64,000 nt of DNA from Lichenostomus cassidix (taxonomy: Eukaryota > Chordata > Aves > Passeriformes > Meliphagidae): assembly GCA_008360975.2 (NCBI GenBank), contig CM039182.1:101649443-101713442 (forward strand). The letters run 5' to 3'. The notes below the pieces were generated by a model. The model saw nothing but the letters and a program-made list of their open reading frames with translations, was not told the DNA's origin and did no database searches. The translations under genes were made by a program, and so were the position numbers. Each line of letters opens with the position of its first letter. The stretch's first letter is position 1. Of this stretch, positions 54,601 through 64,000 are shown piece by piece.

Positions 54601-54984
54601 AAATAACTGTGTCAGGAAGAAAAGCATGTGCAAGGAATTCCTCACAGAGATGCTTTGAATAATAGAGTTACATTGCTGTCCATCATGTAGATGCCATTTC
54701 ACCATTGCCAAAATTCTACACACGATATAAAGCTATTCCATGTAAAATCTACGTGTAAAGAATACTTTAGATTTGTAGACTATTTAAGGTAAATTATATG
54801 AAATTCAGCACCTTTTCATCGCGGAGGTGCTAACAGACAGCTTTAATAAGATTTTACAAACAAAAAGCTCTCTATTGAAAAAATAGAGATCCTTAACAAA
54901 CAAAGTGCCAGTCCGATATCTGAAACTAAAATGTATAGCTGTGCATTTGAAAAGAATAGGACAAAAAATTTGAAGAAATCAAAA
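42642..54984. other. Non-coding stretch, no gene recognised
   Basis: AT-rich DNA with frequent stops. It holds T/A runs at 45681-45693 and 50751-50765, small CTAGTT repeats near 48892-48927 and an 18-bp palindrome at 51443-51460. No exon, RNA gene or mobile element was recognised. Confidence 0.55.
51443..51460. repeat. 18-bp perfect palindrome
   Basis: TTCTGAGAATTCTCAGAA equals its own reverse complement. It contains TTCTGAGAA and TTCTCAGAA, each resembling a STAT-type TTCNNNGAA half-palindrome, overlapping at GAATTC. Confidence 0.9.
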
Positions 54985-55822
54985 CTCTAGGATGGTCATG
55001 CAATACCATTTGCTGTTTTGCACATCACAGCACAGTTTCTCCCTTTTTCATTTAGCCTATCGTTTCCTCCATTTCTTCTCCCCTATCACCTTTGCGCTTT
55101 CGATACCAAATTCAAAAATTCAATCGGTAGAATTCAGGAAAAGTCTGCTCCTTTTCACTGGCCCTCATTTCATCCCAATCCACTGGGTGGTTTTTGATCC
55201 ATTTGAAGATTTTAAAATTCGCTCCCACTGGCCTTATATTTGATCATATCTCCTGCCCTGAGTACTTCTTCCACTTCTTCTCTGAATTCGGGATTTCATC
55301 TCCCTCCATGAAATGGAATTCTTCATTTCATGAAGGCAAATGAAATCTTGTGATTTCAGTGAGGATCAGTTTGGCAAGCTTTGATCCTTATTCCCTGCAC
55401 TTCAGCTCATGTCATGCCATTTGCTTGTTTGCTATTCGTTTCAAAATTTTCCCCCTTTTTTTTTTCCCAGCCATTCCTTTCCACCCTTTCTTCAACCGTA
55501 TAGCCTTATTGCTTTCTTTTCCTGCTATAAAAATTCAGTTAACCAGTTTCGAGAAGAAGGTGAAACTTTTAATGGCCGCTCAATTAAACCAATGAGGGCA
55601 GGAGATATGATCACATACAAGGCTGGTGGGAAAAAAACGGAAAATTCGGAAATGGAGCAGATACAACGCAGTGGGCTCAGATGAAAGGAGGGGCAGTGGA
55701 AAGAAGCGGTGTTTGCCCGAAATCCACGGGTTGAATTCTTACAATCGGAAAGGAAAGCGTCAAGGCGTGTTTGGAGAGCAATGGGAGGAAAGGAAAGGCT
55801 GGGGAAAAAAAAGGGGAAAATT

Positions 55823-55838
55823 TTGCGCCAAAGCGCAA
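55823..55838. repeat. Small palindrome inside unit F1
   Basis: TTGCGCCAAAGCGCAA: six-base arms around CAAA. The same motif recurs at 56221-56236 in unit F2. Confidence 0.85.
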
Positions 55839-55918
55839 GCAAGCAAATGGCGCGGCATGAGCTGAAGTGCAGGGGAAAGCACCGAACCTTGCCAAATTGA
55901 TCCTCACTGAAATCGCAA

Positions 55919-55974
55919 GATTTCATTACCCTTCCCGAAAGGAAGGCTTTCCTTTCGGGAAGGGTAATGAAATC
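55919..55974. repeat. 56-bp palindrome at the F1/F2 junction
   Basis: The left arm, 55919-55944 (starts GATTTCATTACCCTTCCCG), is perfectly complementary to the right arm, 55949-55974 (ends GGGAAGGGTAATGAAATC). The spacer is GGCT. Twenty-six paired bases without mismatch. Read as transposon ends, the left arm is the 3' terminal inverted repeat of one unit and the right arm is the 5' terminal inverted repeat of the next. Confidence 0.95.
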
Positions 55975-56316
55975 CCGAATTGAGATAAGAAGAGGAAGGA
56001 GCGCTTGGGGCAGGAGATATGATCAAATACGAGGCCGGCGAGAACAAACCGTAAAATTTGGAAACAGATCGAACACAAGCAGTGCATTGGGATGAAAGGA
56101 GGGGCAGTGGAAAGAAGCGGTGTTTGCCCGAAATCTTAAAATCAGAAAGGAAAGCGTCAAGGCATGTTTGGAGAGCAATGGGAGGAAAGGAAAGGCTGGG
56201 GGAAGAAAAAGGGGAAAATTTTGCGCCAAAGCGCAAACAAGCAAATGGCGCGGCATGAGCTGAAGTGCAGGGGAAAGCACCGAACCTTGCCAAATTGATC
56301 CTCACTGAAATCGCAG

Positions 56317-56372
56317 GATTTCATTACCCTTCCCGAAAGGAAGGCTTTCCTTTCGGGAAGGGTAATGAAATC
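56317..56372. repeat. 56-bp palindrome at the F2/F3 junction
   Basis: Base-for-base the same palindrome as at 55919-55974, exactly 398 bp later: 26-bp arms 56317-56342 and 56347-56372 with spacer GGCT. The F3/F4 and F4/F5 junctions have lost it. Confidence 0.95.
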
Positions 56373-57535
56373 CCGAATTGAGAGAAGAAGAGGAAGGAGT
56401 GTTTGGGGCAGGAGATATGATCAGATATGAGGCCGGTGCGAAAAATCGTATATTTCTGAAATGGAGCGGATATAACGCAGTGGATTGGGATGAAAGGAGG
56501 GGCAGTGGAAAGGAGTGGAAGTTGGCCGCGTTCTACGGATTGAACTTTTGAAATAGGAAAAGGGAGCGAAAAGCTGACTTGTGAGAAGAAAGGGAGAAAA
56601 ACAAAGTATTAAAAAATACGGTGGGAAATTGTGCACCGAAGTGCAAACATGCAAATGGTATGGCATGACCTGAGACGAAGGCAAAAGGATCAAAGCTTGC
56701 AAAATTGATCTTCACTTAAAATGCCCCAAATTCAGGGAAAACGTGGAACAAGCACTCGGGTCAGGAGATATGATCAGATATGAGGTCTGCGGGAAAAGTT
56801 GGAAATTTCGGAAATGGAGAGGACACAATGCAGTGGGCTGGGATGAAACGAGGAGCAGAGAAAAGGAGCGGAAGTTGGCCGCATTCTACGGATTGAATTT
56901 CTGAAATGGGAAAAGATAGCAATAAGGCTATATATGGTGGAAGAAATGGAGGAAAAGATGGCTGAAAAATATTCGGTGGAAAATTTTGCACTGAAGTGCA
57001 AACATGCAAATGGCATGGCGTGACCTGAAGTGCAGGGAATAAGGACCAAATCCTCTCAAATTGATCCTCATTGAAATTGCAAGATTTCACTTCAGAGAAT
57101 AAGTGGAAGGAGCGCTCAGGGCAGGAGATATGAGCAATTATATTTGAGTTGGTGTGAGCAATTAGAAGGCCAGTGGAAAAAAATTGGAAATTTCAGAAAT
57201 GGAGCGAATGCAACGCAGTAGTTTGTGATGAAGTGTGGATAATGAAAAAATCGGAGATTGTCCAAATTGTACAGATTGAAGTTTTAAAATTGGAAAAGAA
57301 AGCAAAAAGGCTTATTCTTGATTTCATTAGGGGAAATGAAATCTTGTGATTTCAGTGAGGATCAATTTGGCAGGCTTTGGTCCCTTTCTCTGCACTTCAA
57401 GTCATGCCATGCCATTTGCTTGTTTGCACTTTGGTTCACAATTTTCCCCATTTTATTTTTCAGTCTTCTCTTTCCTCCCTTTCTTCTACCATATCACCTT
57501 ATGTGCTTTGTTCCCATCCATCTCATTTGAATACT

Positions 57536-58660
57536 CTGCTTTTTTGAGAAACTTGTGGTGATTGTGAAAAATTTCAGCTAATGTTCATCCTTATTTAGGA
57601 TGCCAATCCAGAGGGTTTCTATATCTGTTTTCTGTTTTTCTATGTTTACAGTTTTGGTCACTGTGGAAATAGCTTTTAATGTTTCTTTCCACAGAATTAT
57701 AAAGGGGACTTCGTCATGCAGTTTTTGAATTTCATTGAAAAACAGGTGAATTATGAACTGATTTCCTAGAAACATGAATGCAAACAGTAAGCTTGACAAT
57801 TTTCAGAATGTTTTGGCCCTATGAAAATCACTGATATTCTAACAGTAGTAAAATTTACAAGAAATATCTGATTTCTGGTAATAAATTTATTATTGTCCGT
57901 TAAAATTCTAATTAATCTGTTTCCTCAGTGTTACTAATAAAACTGTGTCCTGAAGTTAGATTTTTTTTACAATTTCCTCAGAATTTTTTGAATGTGTTAA
58001 ACTTTAAGTCCTATTTGAACTTTTAAGGAATTTCCTTTCTTAGGACTCTACCTAAGGCTATGGGGGAAAATATCTTCCTGATTTTCATAGGTGAAATCTT
58101 TCTATTTTTTAAATTAGTTTAGTCAAATTTATTTAGTTCTTTTAAAGTCATTGCATTCATTTAGGTAATTATGGTGCACATCACATAATATTTTAACCAG
58201 GTAAATATTCTACCTCCTCAGTGAGGAAATGACTGATCCTTTTTCAGTAAAACAATTTTTGATATATTTCAAAATGGTATTTCACGAAGTGCGATGTAGC
58301 TAGATCCCACAAAATGGAGCTTAATAGAGCTAATGAAGAAAAATTCTTTAGTTTCCACTGTTCTCTTTTCTGTTCTACAGCTAAATCTAATACTATTTTT
58401 GACATGAAACTTTCTGTAGATTGCAGCTATTTCTGGCCACTCAACACCTTTAGTTCGTGTTTCCTTGGAGCCATCCGGTACATAGGATTTGGTTTAATTT
58501 TTATCTATAACATAAGCACCTCTGGGGTCCTATGAGATGCTGTCTGAATGTTTTGATGGCAGCATGGTGAGAACCTGCTCCTTTTCAGCCTGGGTTGCAT
58601 GGGAGTATGGACACACATACAGCATCTGTGTGGTTATAGAAGCAAGATTGCATATCTTCT
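57536..58660. other. Non-coding stretch, nothing recognised
   Basis: AT-rich DNA with frequent stops; no repeat or gene recognised. Confidence 0.55.
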
Positions 58661-58664
58661 GTGG

Positions 58665-58935
58665 AACATTGTATTAGTTTGAAACCAAACCAGTGGGAGA
58701 TCACAAGTCAAGATTAAAATTTAATGGGAAAATTAAAAATAAGTGCAATAATACAAGGAAAAAGCACTGACAAAGTCAGATACAATCTGACACCCTGTTA
58801 GGGTGGTGGTAGCAGTCCAAATGAAGTTGTTCAGTTGAAGTGGTGATCCTGAGGAAGGTCTGGTCTTCACTTCGTTAAATATTGGAGCTGAAGGTGCAAA
58901 GAGACCCAGGCCAGTGCTGAATATGGGTATATATT
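58665..58935 (-). mobile_element. Probable partial LTR of an avian endogenous retrovirus
   Basis: On the minus strand the order is CTGCTACCACCACCCTAACA, then GGGTGTCAGATTGTATCTGA, CTTTGTCAGTG, and a T-rich TTATTTTTAATTTTCCC stretch. This order resembles solo LTRs common in passerine genomes, where the last block precedes the polyadenylation region. The match is from memory and divergent. No gag, pol or env reading frame is present nearby, so at most this is a solo or truncated LTR. The edges are approximate. Confidence 0.5.
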
Positions 58936-59115
58936 AAAAATATGATCTGTCTCAGGTAAGAGTAGATGTCATGAAGCCCTGAAACATATCATATATAATG
59001 TTTGTAATGAATCAACATTATTAATGGTATATTACATAATTGTGCAACTCTTCCAATAGAAGACACGTTTACCTAGGTTGAAAAATGGCAATCTTTTTGC
59101 CAAATTTGTTTCCCA

Positions 59116-59140
59116 TTTTCTCCTTTGCAAAAGGAGAAAA
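59116..59140. repeat. 11-bp inverted repeat, three-base loop
   Basis: TTTTCTCCTTT (59116-59126) and AAAGGAGAAAA (59130-59140) around GCA. Confidence 0.9.
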
Positions 59141-61184
59141 GATTAAACCAGGTTTGCTTACAGAGTAAGTGGAGTGCTGTTAAAAGGAAGCTTGTTTAAC
59201 TTGAGCCTGTGGAATCAGCAGAAATAGGAAACTATCATTTGAAAACAAAATCTATGCAATGCTACTTGTGTTCTCCAGGAAGAAAAAATTAGAATTTATG
59301 TTATCTTGTTTTAGCACTCTAAAGCAACATATCTGTTTTAAGCTAGTTGTCCATGTTGTTTATTTCTCCAAGTCAGTAATGAGAAAACTATACACAAAAG
59401 GGCAATTTTCCCCACCTGAAACAAAGATTTTGAAATTGACAAGATTTCCTTTAGATGGGTCAGGAAATGAGCCACAAGATCACCCTGTGTTTATTTAGAA
59501 GGGCAAAAGATAAATCTTCCAGACATTCATTCTTACAATTAATGCTGCAGAAACACTGCAGCGGTAATTCAGAGTGTAATACAAAATGAAGCAAATATTA
59601 ATTGCAGACCTATGTGATTTAAAATGAATATAAAAGTGCAATGCAGTGTTATTCTGAGGAGATTCTGTTTTAACTGTGGAGACAATAGAAAAACTCAAAT
59701 TTATTACATGTTCCAGGTGTAAAAGCATTATGTGTAACTACTCAAATACATAGTTTTGGTAGAATCACTTTCTAGAAAGGAGATGCAGTTACATTTGTGC
59801 TCTTAAGCTGTTAAGCTTCTCTTCTGGTAAGACATTTAAAACTGAGTTTACTGTAAGTGCCAAAGAATCATGTTCATGATGGAGAGATTTTATTCTATGT
59901 ATTGTTTTATTTTCTAATTTCTAAAATATAATTTATTGCAGTGATCCTTTCCCAACAAAAAATTATTTTCTGCAATCATCAGAATAAAGGCAAATTGTGG
60001 TGAAAGGTGAACGCAAAGAACTTTATGAATGACAAGACAGAAGAACTCGCATCTTGAGTTTGTTGCTGATTGTATTTACAAGGACAAAATGAGTCTGAGT
60101 GATGCACACAGATTATAATAATACTTATCAGTTTAAAAATTATCTCAGAAGATTTCTTGTGAAAGTACAAAACTCCCAGAAAGAGAATTCTCTTCAGTAA
60201 ATCAAAGTACAGTGTAGGATCTGCATTGAGAAGGACACAGAATTTGAAAGAAATCTTGTTTGTTTCATATATTATTCAAGTATTCTGTATTTAAAAAAAA
60301 TTCACTTGATATTATTAGTATTAGACCTAAAATACGCTAAAAAACAATTGTGCAGAGCTTGGAATTTCTAGCAGACAATGAAGGTACAACATGCATTAGG
60401 AACTGTAAAGACAGAAGAATTGAGACACATTTTCAATGAGAAAGAGAAAAGCAAGAAGCTAAAAATCAGTCTAACAAATCAGTCTACCATAGCCTTATCT
60501 TTTGGAGACATATTTTGAGCAATGAGAGCTTAAGTGTAGATAAAAGTACAAGCAATAGGTGATATATCTGAGAAATCTCAGGCAACTGCTGATGGAAGCA
60601 GAAAAGGTAAAACTGCAGTTCTGCCAGGCACAGATAAGGCAATAAGAGAACACAGTCCCTGCCAGGAAAATCACTGCAGGCACCAGCCATGACCCTTAGG
60701 CACAGAATCATTCAGGAGACCAAAATCACCAGTATTGCCAAGTCTGTGTAGGGATGGTGGGAAACAAATTCTCATCAACTCAGTTAGTATGACAAGATAT
60801 ATATTGGCACATCTTAAATCAGACAAGCGATTTTAGGTAAACACCTATAAAATTAACTATCTTTGATACAAATAAACTATGTGTTTCCAGAAATCTGAGC
60901 TTAGACTGAACTGACTGATCCAACTTTAGTTTTCGAATGGTTCATAAAAGTGACAGAGCACTACCACTGACAAATCTGATTACTAAGTGCCTGCCCCCTG
61001 ATTCCCACGGGCTTATTGAATGTGACGTGCTACATGTAAAAATATTTTGCCACATTTAGTATAGCACAGACAGACTTCAGAAAGCATGGTATGATTTGTT
61101 AATTTTCTGACATTGGCCAGATTTTCCATGAGGACACAAAATAGTTCTTATATTCAAAACATACCAATAGCAGTAGTAATGGAT

Positions 61185-61245
61185 CTAAAAGGAACTTTGA
61201 TCACCTAGTTCATCCCTTTGCTGTGGTATTTCACCGAAGACTTTT
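61185..61245 (-). mobile_element. Possible ancient CR1-like 3' end remnant
   Basis: The plus strand reads AAAGGAACTTTGATCACCTA then GTTCATCCCTTTGCTGTGG, similar in order to the old amniote repeat end AGAGGTCATCTAGTCCA...CCCCTGC. Short and divergent; could be coincidence. Confidence 0.3.
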
Positions 61246-61931
61246 CTCTTATAGAAGCAAGAGAAAGCATAAATTCCTAAGTCTTGAAGAGAATAATATA
61301 TTTCCTGGTTCCTAATTTGGTCTTTCCCACTCCTGTTTTTCTTTCAAGAATATAACACAGTTAATCTCTGTTCAATTTGTGTTCCCTGTGAGCCACATGG
61401 CCTTTTTTACATTGAATTCCTTTCTGCATCTCTATTTGTCTAACTAAGTAGACCTCTTTCAATGTGATTTCCTTACTGAAAAATATATTTTAAGTTCATA
61501 CTTTGTCTTCTAGCTTGCTTGGAACACAATACAGGCTTAATTTGAAAAACATCTTTCTCTACTATCCAGACTATTAATTTAAATGCGTAATATTGCCAAA
61601 TCCATGACAAATTACTGTACCTTTTTGATTGCTATGACATTTATCCTAATTTGTACACCATTATCCTTTTTATGTATATTTCTAATAATCTCCCTCAAAA
61701 AAAGAAGTTGTTCACAGAAAGACCTGGTACAGTTTGAGGACCTTCAGAATAAACTCCTTTCACTATAACAATAAATCCTCATCCATCTGTGACTAAAACT
61801 GGAATGTGTAAGTGTAATTCAAATTAAAAGAGAGACACCCAGAGGACGAAAATGAGTGGACTCTGCTGAGCTGTCAAATAAAACCAAATATGTTCTAAGT
61901 ACTCACAAAATTCTAGGTTAGTTTTCAGTGG

Positions 61932-61957
61932 TCTTTTTTCTTTTTTTTTTTTTTTCT
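61932..61957. repeat. Pyrimidine (mostly T) tract
   Basis: Two T runs of 6 and 15 separated by single C residues. Confidence 0.9.
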
Positions 61958-62374
61958 AATGTACACTAGCTTTGTTTCATTTTAAATTTTTCATCAGATT
62001 CTGTATAATTCCCTTCTATTTTTTATAAAAGCATTTATAAAAGAACATTTGTGTTGATCAGCTTTGCTGGTGTGAGAAAGCTTAGAAGTACAAAGACAAC
62101 ACTGAGTGCAGCAATAGCATGCTAAATAGTATGTACAATGATTAAAAAACAATTTTGGAAGAATTTCTAATGTATGCATATGCCAACTTCTTCATCACTT
62201 GCTCTTTGAACAGGCTCCTCTATAAATTTCCCATTTCAGAATCCAGAAAGGTAGAATAAGAAATCTCTAATCCAAATTAGACACAGAATATATGAAAACA
62301 GGGTCCTGAGGTTGTCAGCACTGCCCTTGGGATAACTAACAAGACCTACTTAAAAGTCAATAAACCTTTTCCTT

Positions 62375-62530
62375 TATGCTTGTGGACCTGACTAGGTCAA
62401 GCTAGATGGGGCTCTGAGCAACCTGGTCTAGAAAAAGGTTTTCATGCCCATGGCAGGGGGATGGAACAAGATGATCTTTAAGGTCCCTTTCAACCCAAAC
62501 CATTCTCTGATTCTATGATTCTATGATTAG
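62375..62530 (+). mobile_element. CR1 LINE, truncated 3' end
   Basis: The plus strand carries the CR1 3' UTR blocks in order: GAGCAACCTGGTCTAGA, GCCCATGGCAGGGGGATGGA, GATGATCTTTAAGGTCCC and TTTCAACCCAAACCATTCT. It finishes with tandem GATTCTAT repeats at about 62509-62530. About 155 bp remain with no coding sequence. This copy matches the consensus more closely than the one at 5.8 kb, which suggests a younger insertion. Confidence 0.93.
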
Positions 62531-64000
62531 ATAGAATGCTAGTAGAGTGTGGAATAACAAATACAATATATATTTGCATATAATAAAAAAAAATAACAAA
62601 AAGTTGATTTATAAAGCTGATGGAACTTAGGTTCCTTCTGGCTTTGCAAGGAAATGTGTCTTTAAGCTTCTCGTTAAAGCATCCCTTTTAGTAATTGCTG
62701 TTGATACACATCTGCAACACAAATAAAAATATTTAATCTCATGAAATGATATAGCCAAATAGATAGATGAGAACCCTGTTACAGTCTTATCTCTGCAAGT
62801 AAGCAATGACAGTACAAAGCTTTATTTGCAGTAAGTGTAAGTTTCCAGAATAAGCTTTTCCATGCAACTATATACAGATGTGTAGTGTTTTGTGTAATTA
62901 CAGACTTAAGAAATAAATGAAGTTGTATTTAGTGTTCACACATAGAAGAATCCAATCTGCTCTTTAGTTATCCAAAGGGAAAATTCTAGCACATACTATG
63001 CAATGTAAGTGAGAAAAACATTCAGGATTTATTTATGGTAACAACATTGTTATTCCCAATATAACACTAATAATTCAGATAGTACCAAAATATTGAGAAA
63101 ATAACTAACATCTCTTTAGATAGAATTTCTGAATGATTTCAGAGAGCAACAGCATCAACTCTTCTGCTCTGCCCATCATCCCAAGTCGAGAATATATTTT
63201 GAAAAAGCAGTATTTTCCTAAGTTGGCCCTACTCACTAATTGGAATAAAATAGCTTTGAAAATTTTCATGTTACCATTTTTCATAGCTTACTAGTATATA
63301 TATTTCTATTGTTGATATTTTCTAGGTTATTTTCAAGGAATGTATCAATAAGGATTTATTACTTTTTTCTGACTCATACCTCTCAGACTGGGTTTTATTT
63401 TTAACACAGCAACATAATTCAAGCTTTAAGTTTCCAAATCTCTCTAAAACTCAGATATAATCACTCAGCAGATGCACTACATCTGGAGCATGGATGCATT
63501 TTTCCTTGCATTACCTTCTAAAACCCAAGGAAGGGAAAAAGAGGCTCTACAAGTATTTATGCCCTGAAATTTGGCAAAGCTTCCTCTGGATGTGATGTGA
63601 TAATGTTTTGTGGATCCTAATTTGGCATTCCATGTAGACAAGGGAGTAAGTGTGGGCCAAAAAAATGGGGCCAACAAAATTGCAGAGCTCTCTTGTGAGG
63701 TGCTGTCATGCTGAAAGTAGTTAAGGACATGGTTATACCTGTGTGAAATCACAGTGGCTGTTGTACCTCTGAATTATCTCCTGGTCTCATGTATGAGTGG
63801 TGGGAAAGTCAAGTGCTGGTGCTCCCTGTTGGAGGAACAGACAGACTTTGTGAGGCAAGGTTGTACTGTTGACAAAACTGGAAGACAACCACAAAATTCA
63901 CAAATTTCCAGTAGGGAGAGAGTAATTGTTTATATACTAAATATTTATCTCAACAGGCTGATCCTACTTAATCCTTTCCAGTGTTATTCTAGGTTTAGAA
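62531..64000. other. Non-coding stretch to the window end
   Basis: AT-rich DNA with frequent stops; an A run near 62586. No gene or element recognised. Confidence 0.55.

Larger units (their letters stand above)
54985..57535. repeat. Array of ~350-410-bp repeat units in mixed orientation
   Basis: Eight copies or partial copies of one unit. The marker GGGCAGGAGATATGAT begins forward units at 55596, 56008, 56406, 56758 (variant) and 57119, spacings 412, 398, 352 and 361. Its complement appears at 55243-55258 in a reverse unit. A second marker, AATTGATCCTCACTGAAAT in forward units, appears complemented near 55355 and 57350. Order: R1 (54990-55310), R2 (55335-55580), F1 (55596-55974, short of a full 5' end), F2, F3, F4, F5 (to about 57310), R3 (57335-57530). 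The forward strand is AG-rich and holds many CpGs. Reading frames of up to 133 codons cross the units in several phases but share no protein-like conservation, so this is non-coding. I do not recognise the family; a satellite or a tandemised MITE both fit. Confidence 0.88.
58936..62370. other. Non-coding stretch, no gene recognised
   Basis: AT-rich DNA with frequent stops. It includes the hairpin at 59116-59140, an old repeat candidate near 61185 and a T/C tract at 61932-61957. Confidence 0.55.

Noticed and set aside
55919..55974. Bacterial-style terminator
   Set aside because: The window is vertebrate DNA; there is no poly(U) tail or gene end, and the palindrome is a repeat-unit junction.
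55525..57090. Several 76-133-codon frames in the repeat array
   Set aside because: They repeat because the DNA repeats. They occur on both strands and in several phases, and unit-to-unit differences do not preserve any one frame.
1..64000. CRISPR array, operon or phage-like system
   Set aside because: No regular short repeat-spacer series, no clustered long reading frames and no ribosome binding sites. CR1 elements place the DNA in a bird.

Overview
The window looks like bird nuclear DNA, most likely from a passerine. Three CR1-type LINE pieces support this: 3' ends with the ATTCTATG-like terminal repeats at about 5.75 and 62.5 kb, and an ORF2 plus 3' end at 33.8-35.0 kb. A partial element at about 58.7 kb resembles a passerine retroviral LTR. 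The sequence is AT-rich (about 60% by eye), CpG-poor and low in repeats, as expected for an avian intergenic or intronic region. No prokaryotic gene organisation, tRNA, rRNA or CRISPR array was seen.

Almost the whole window is non-coding. The open reading frames are short, and their lengths are what chance would give in 64 kb of AT-rich DNA. The single well-supported gene signal is a CpG island at about 26.37-26.93 kb. On the minus strand it carries a first coding exon: start codon, 43 codons, and a consensus GTAAAG splice donor. A TATA-like and GC-box promoter lies upstream of it. I do not recognise the protein. Its downstream exons would lie at lower coordinates, and none was identified, so 1-26.5 kb may be a long first intron. 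The DNA from 27 to 64 kb would then be upstream intergenic sequence.

Layout: 1-26.5 kb is non-coding with one CR1 3' end and several microsatellites (GATA, ATT, AT, CT). The CpG-island exon is at 26.4-26.9 kb. The stretch 27-33.8 kb is non-coding with a 57-bp direct duplication and two hairpins. A decayed CR1 lies at 33.8-35.0 kb. The stretch 35-55 kb is non-coding with a 15-bp-arm hairpin and an 18-bp palindrome. A complex repeat array fills 55.0-57.5 kb, and 57.5-64 kb is non-coding with LTR-like and CR1 remnants.

The most unusual structure is the array at about 54.99-57.53 kb. It has eight full or partial copies of a unit of about 350-410 bp. Two copies are in reverse orientation, then five forward, then one reverse. 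Two forward junctions carry a perfect 26-bp-arm palindrome, so each unit can be read as a MITE-like element with terminal inverted repeats joined head to tail. I could not match it to a repeat family from memory, and a database search is needed to decide whether it is new.
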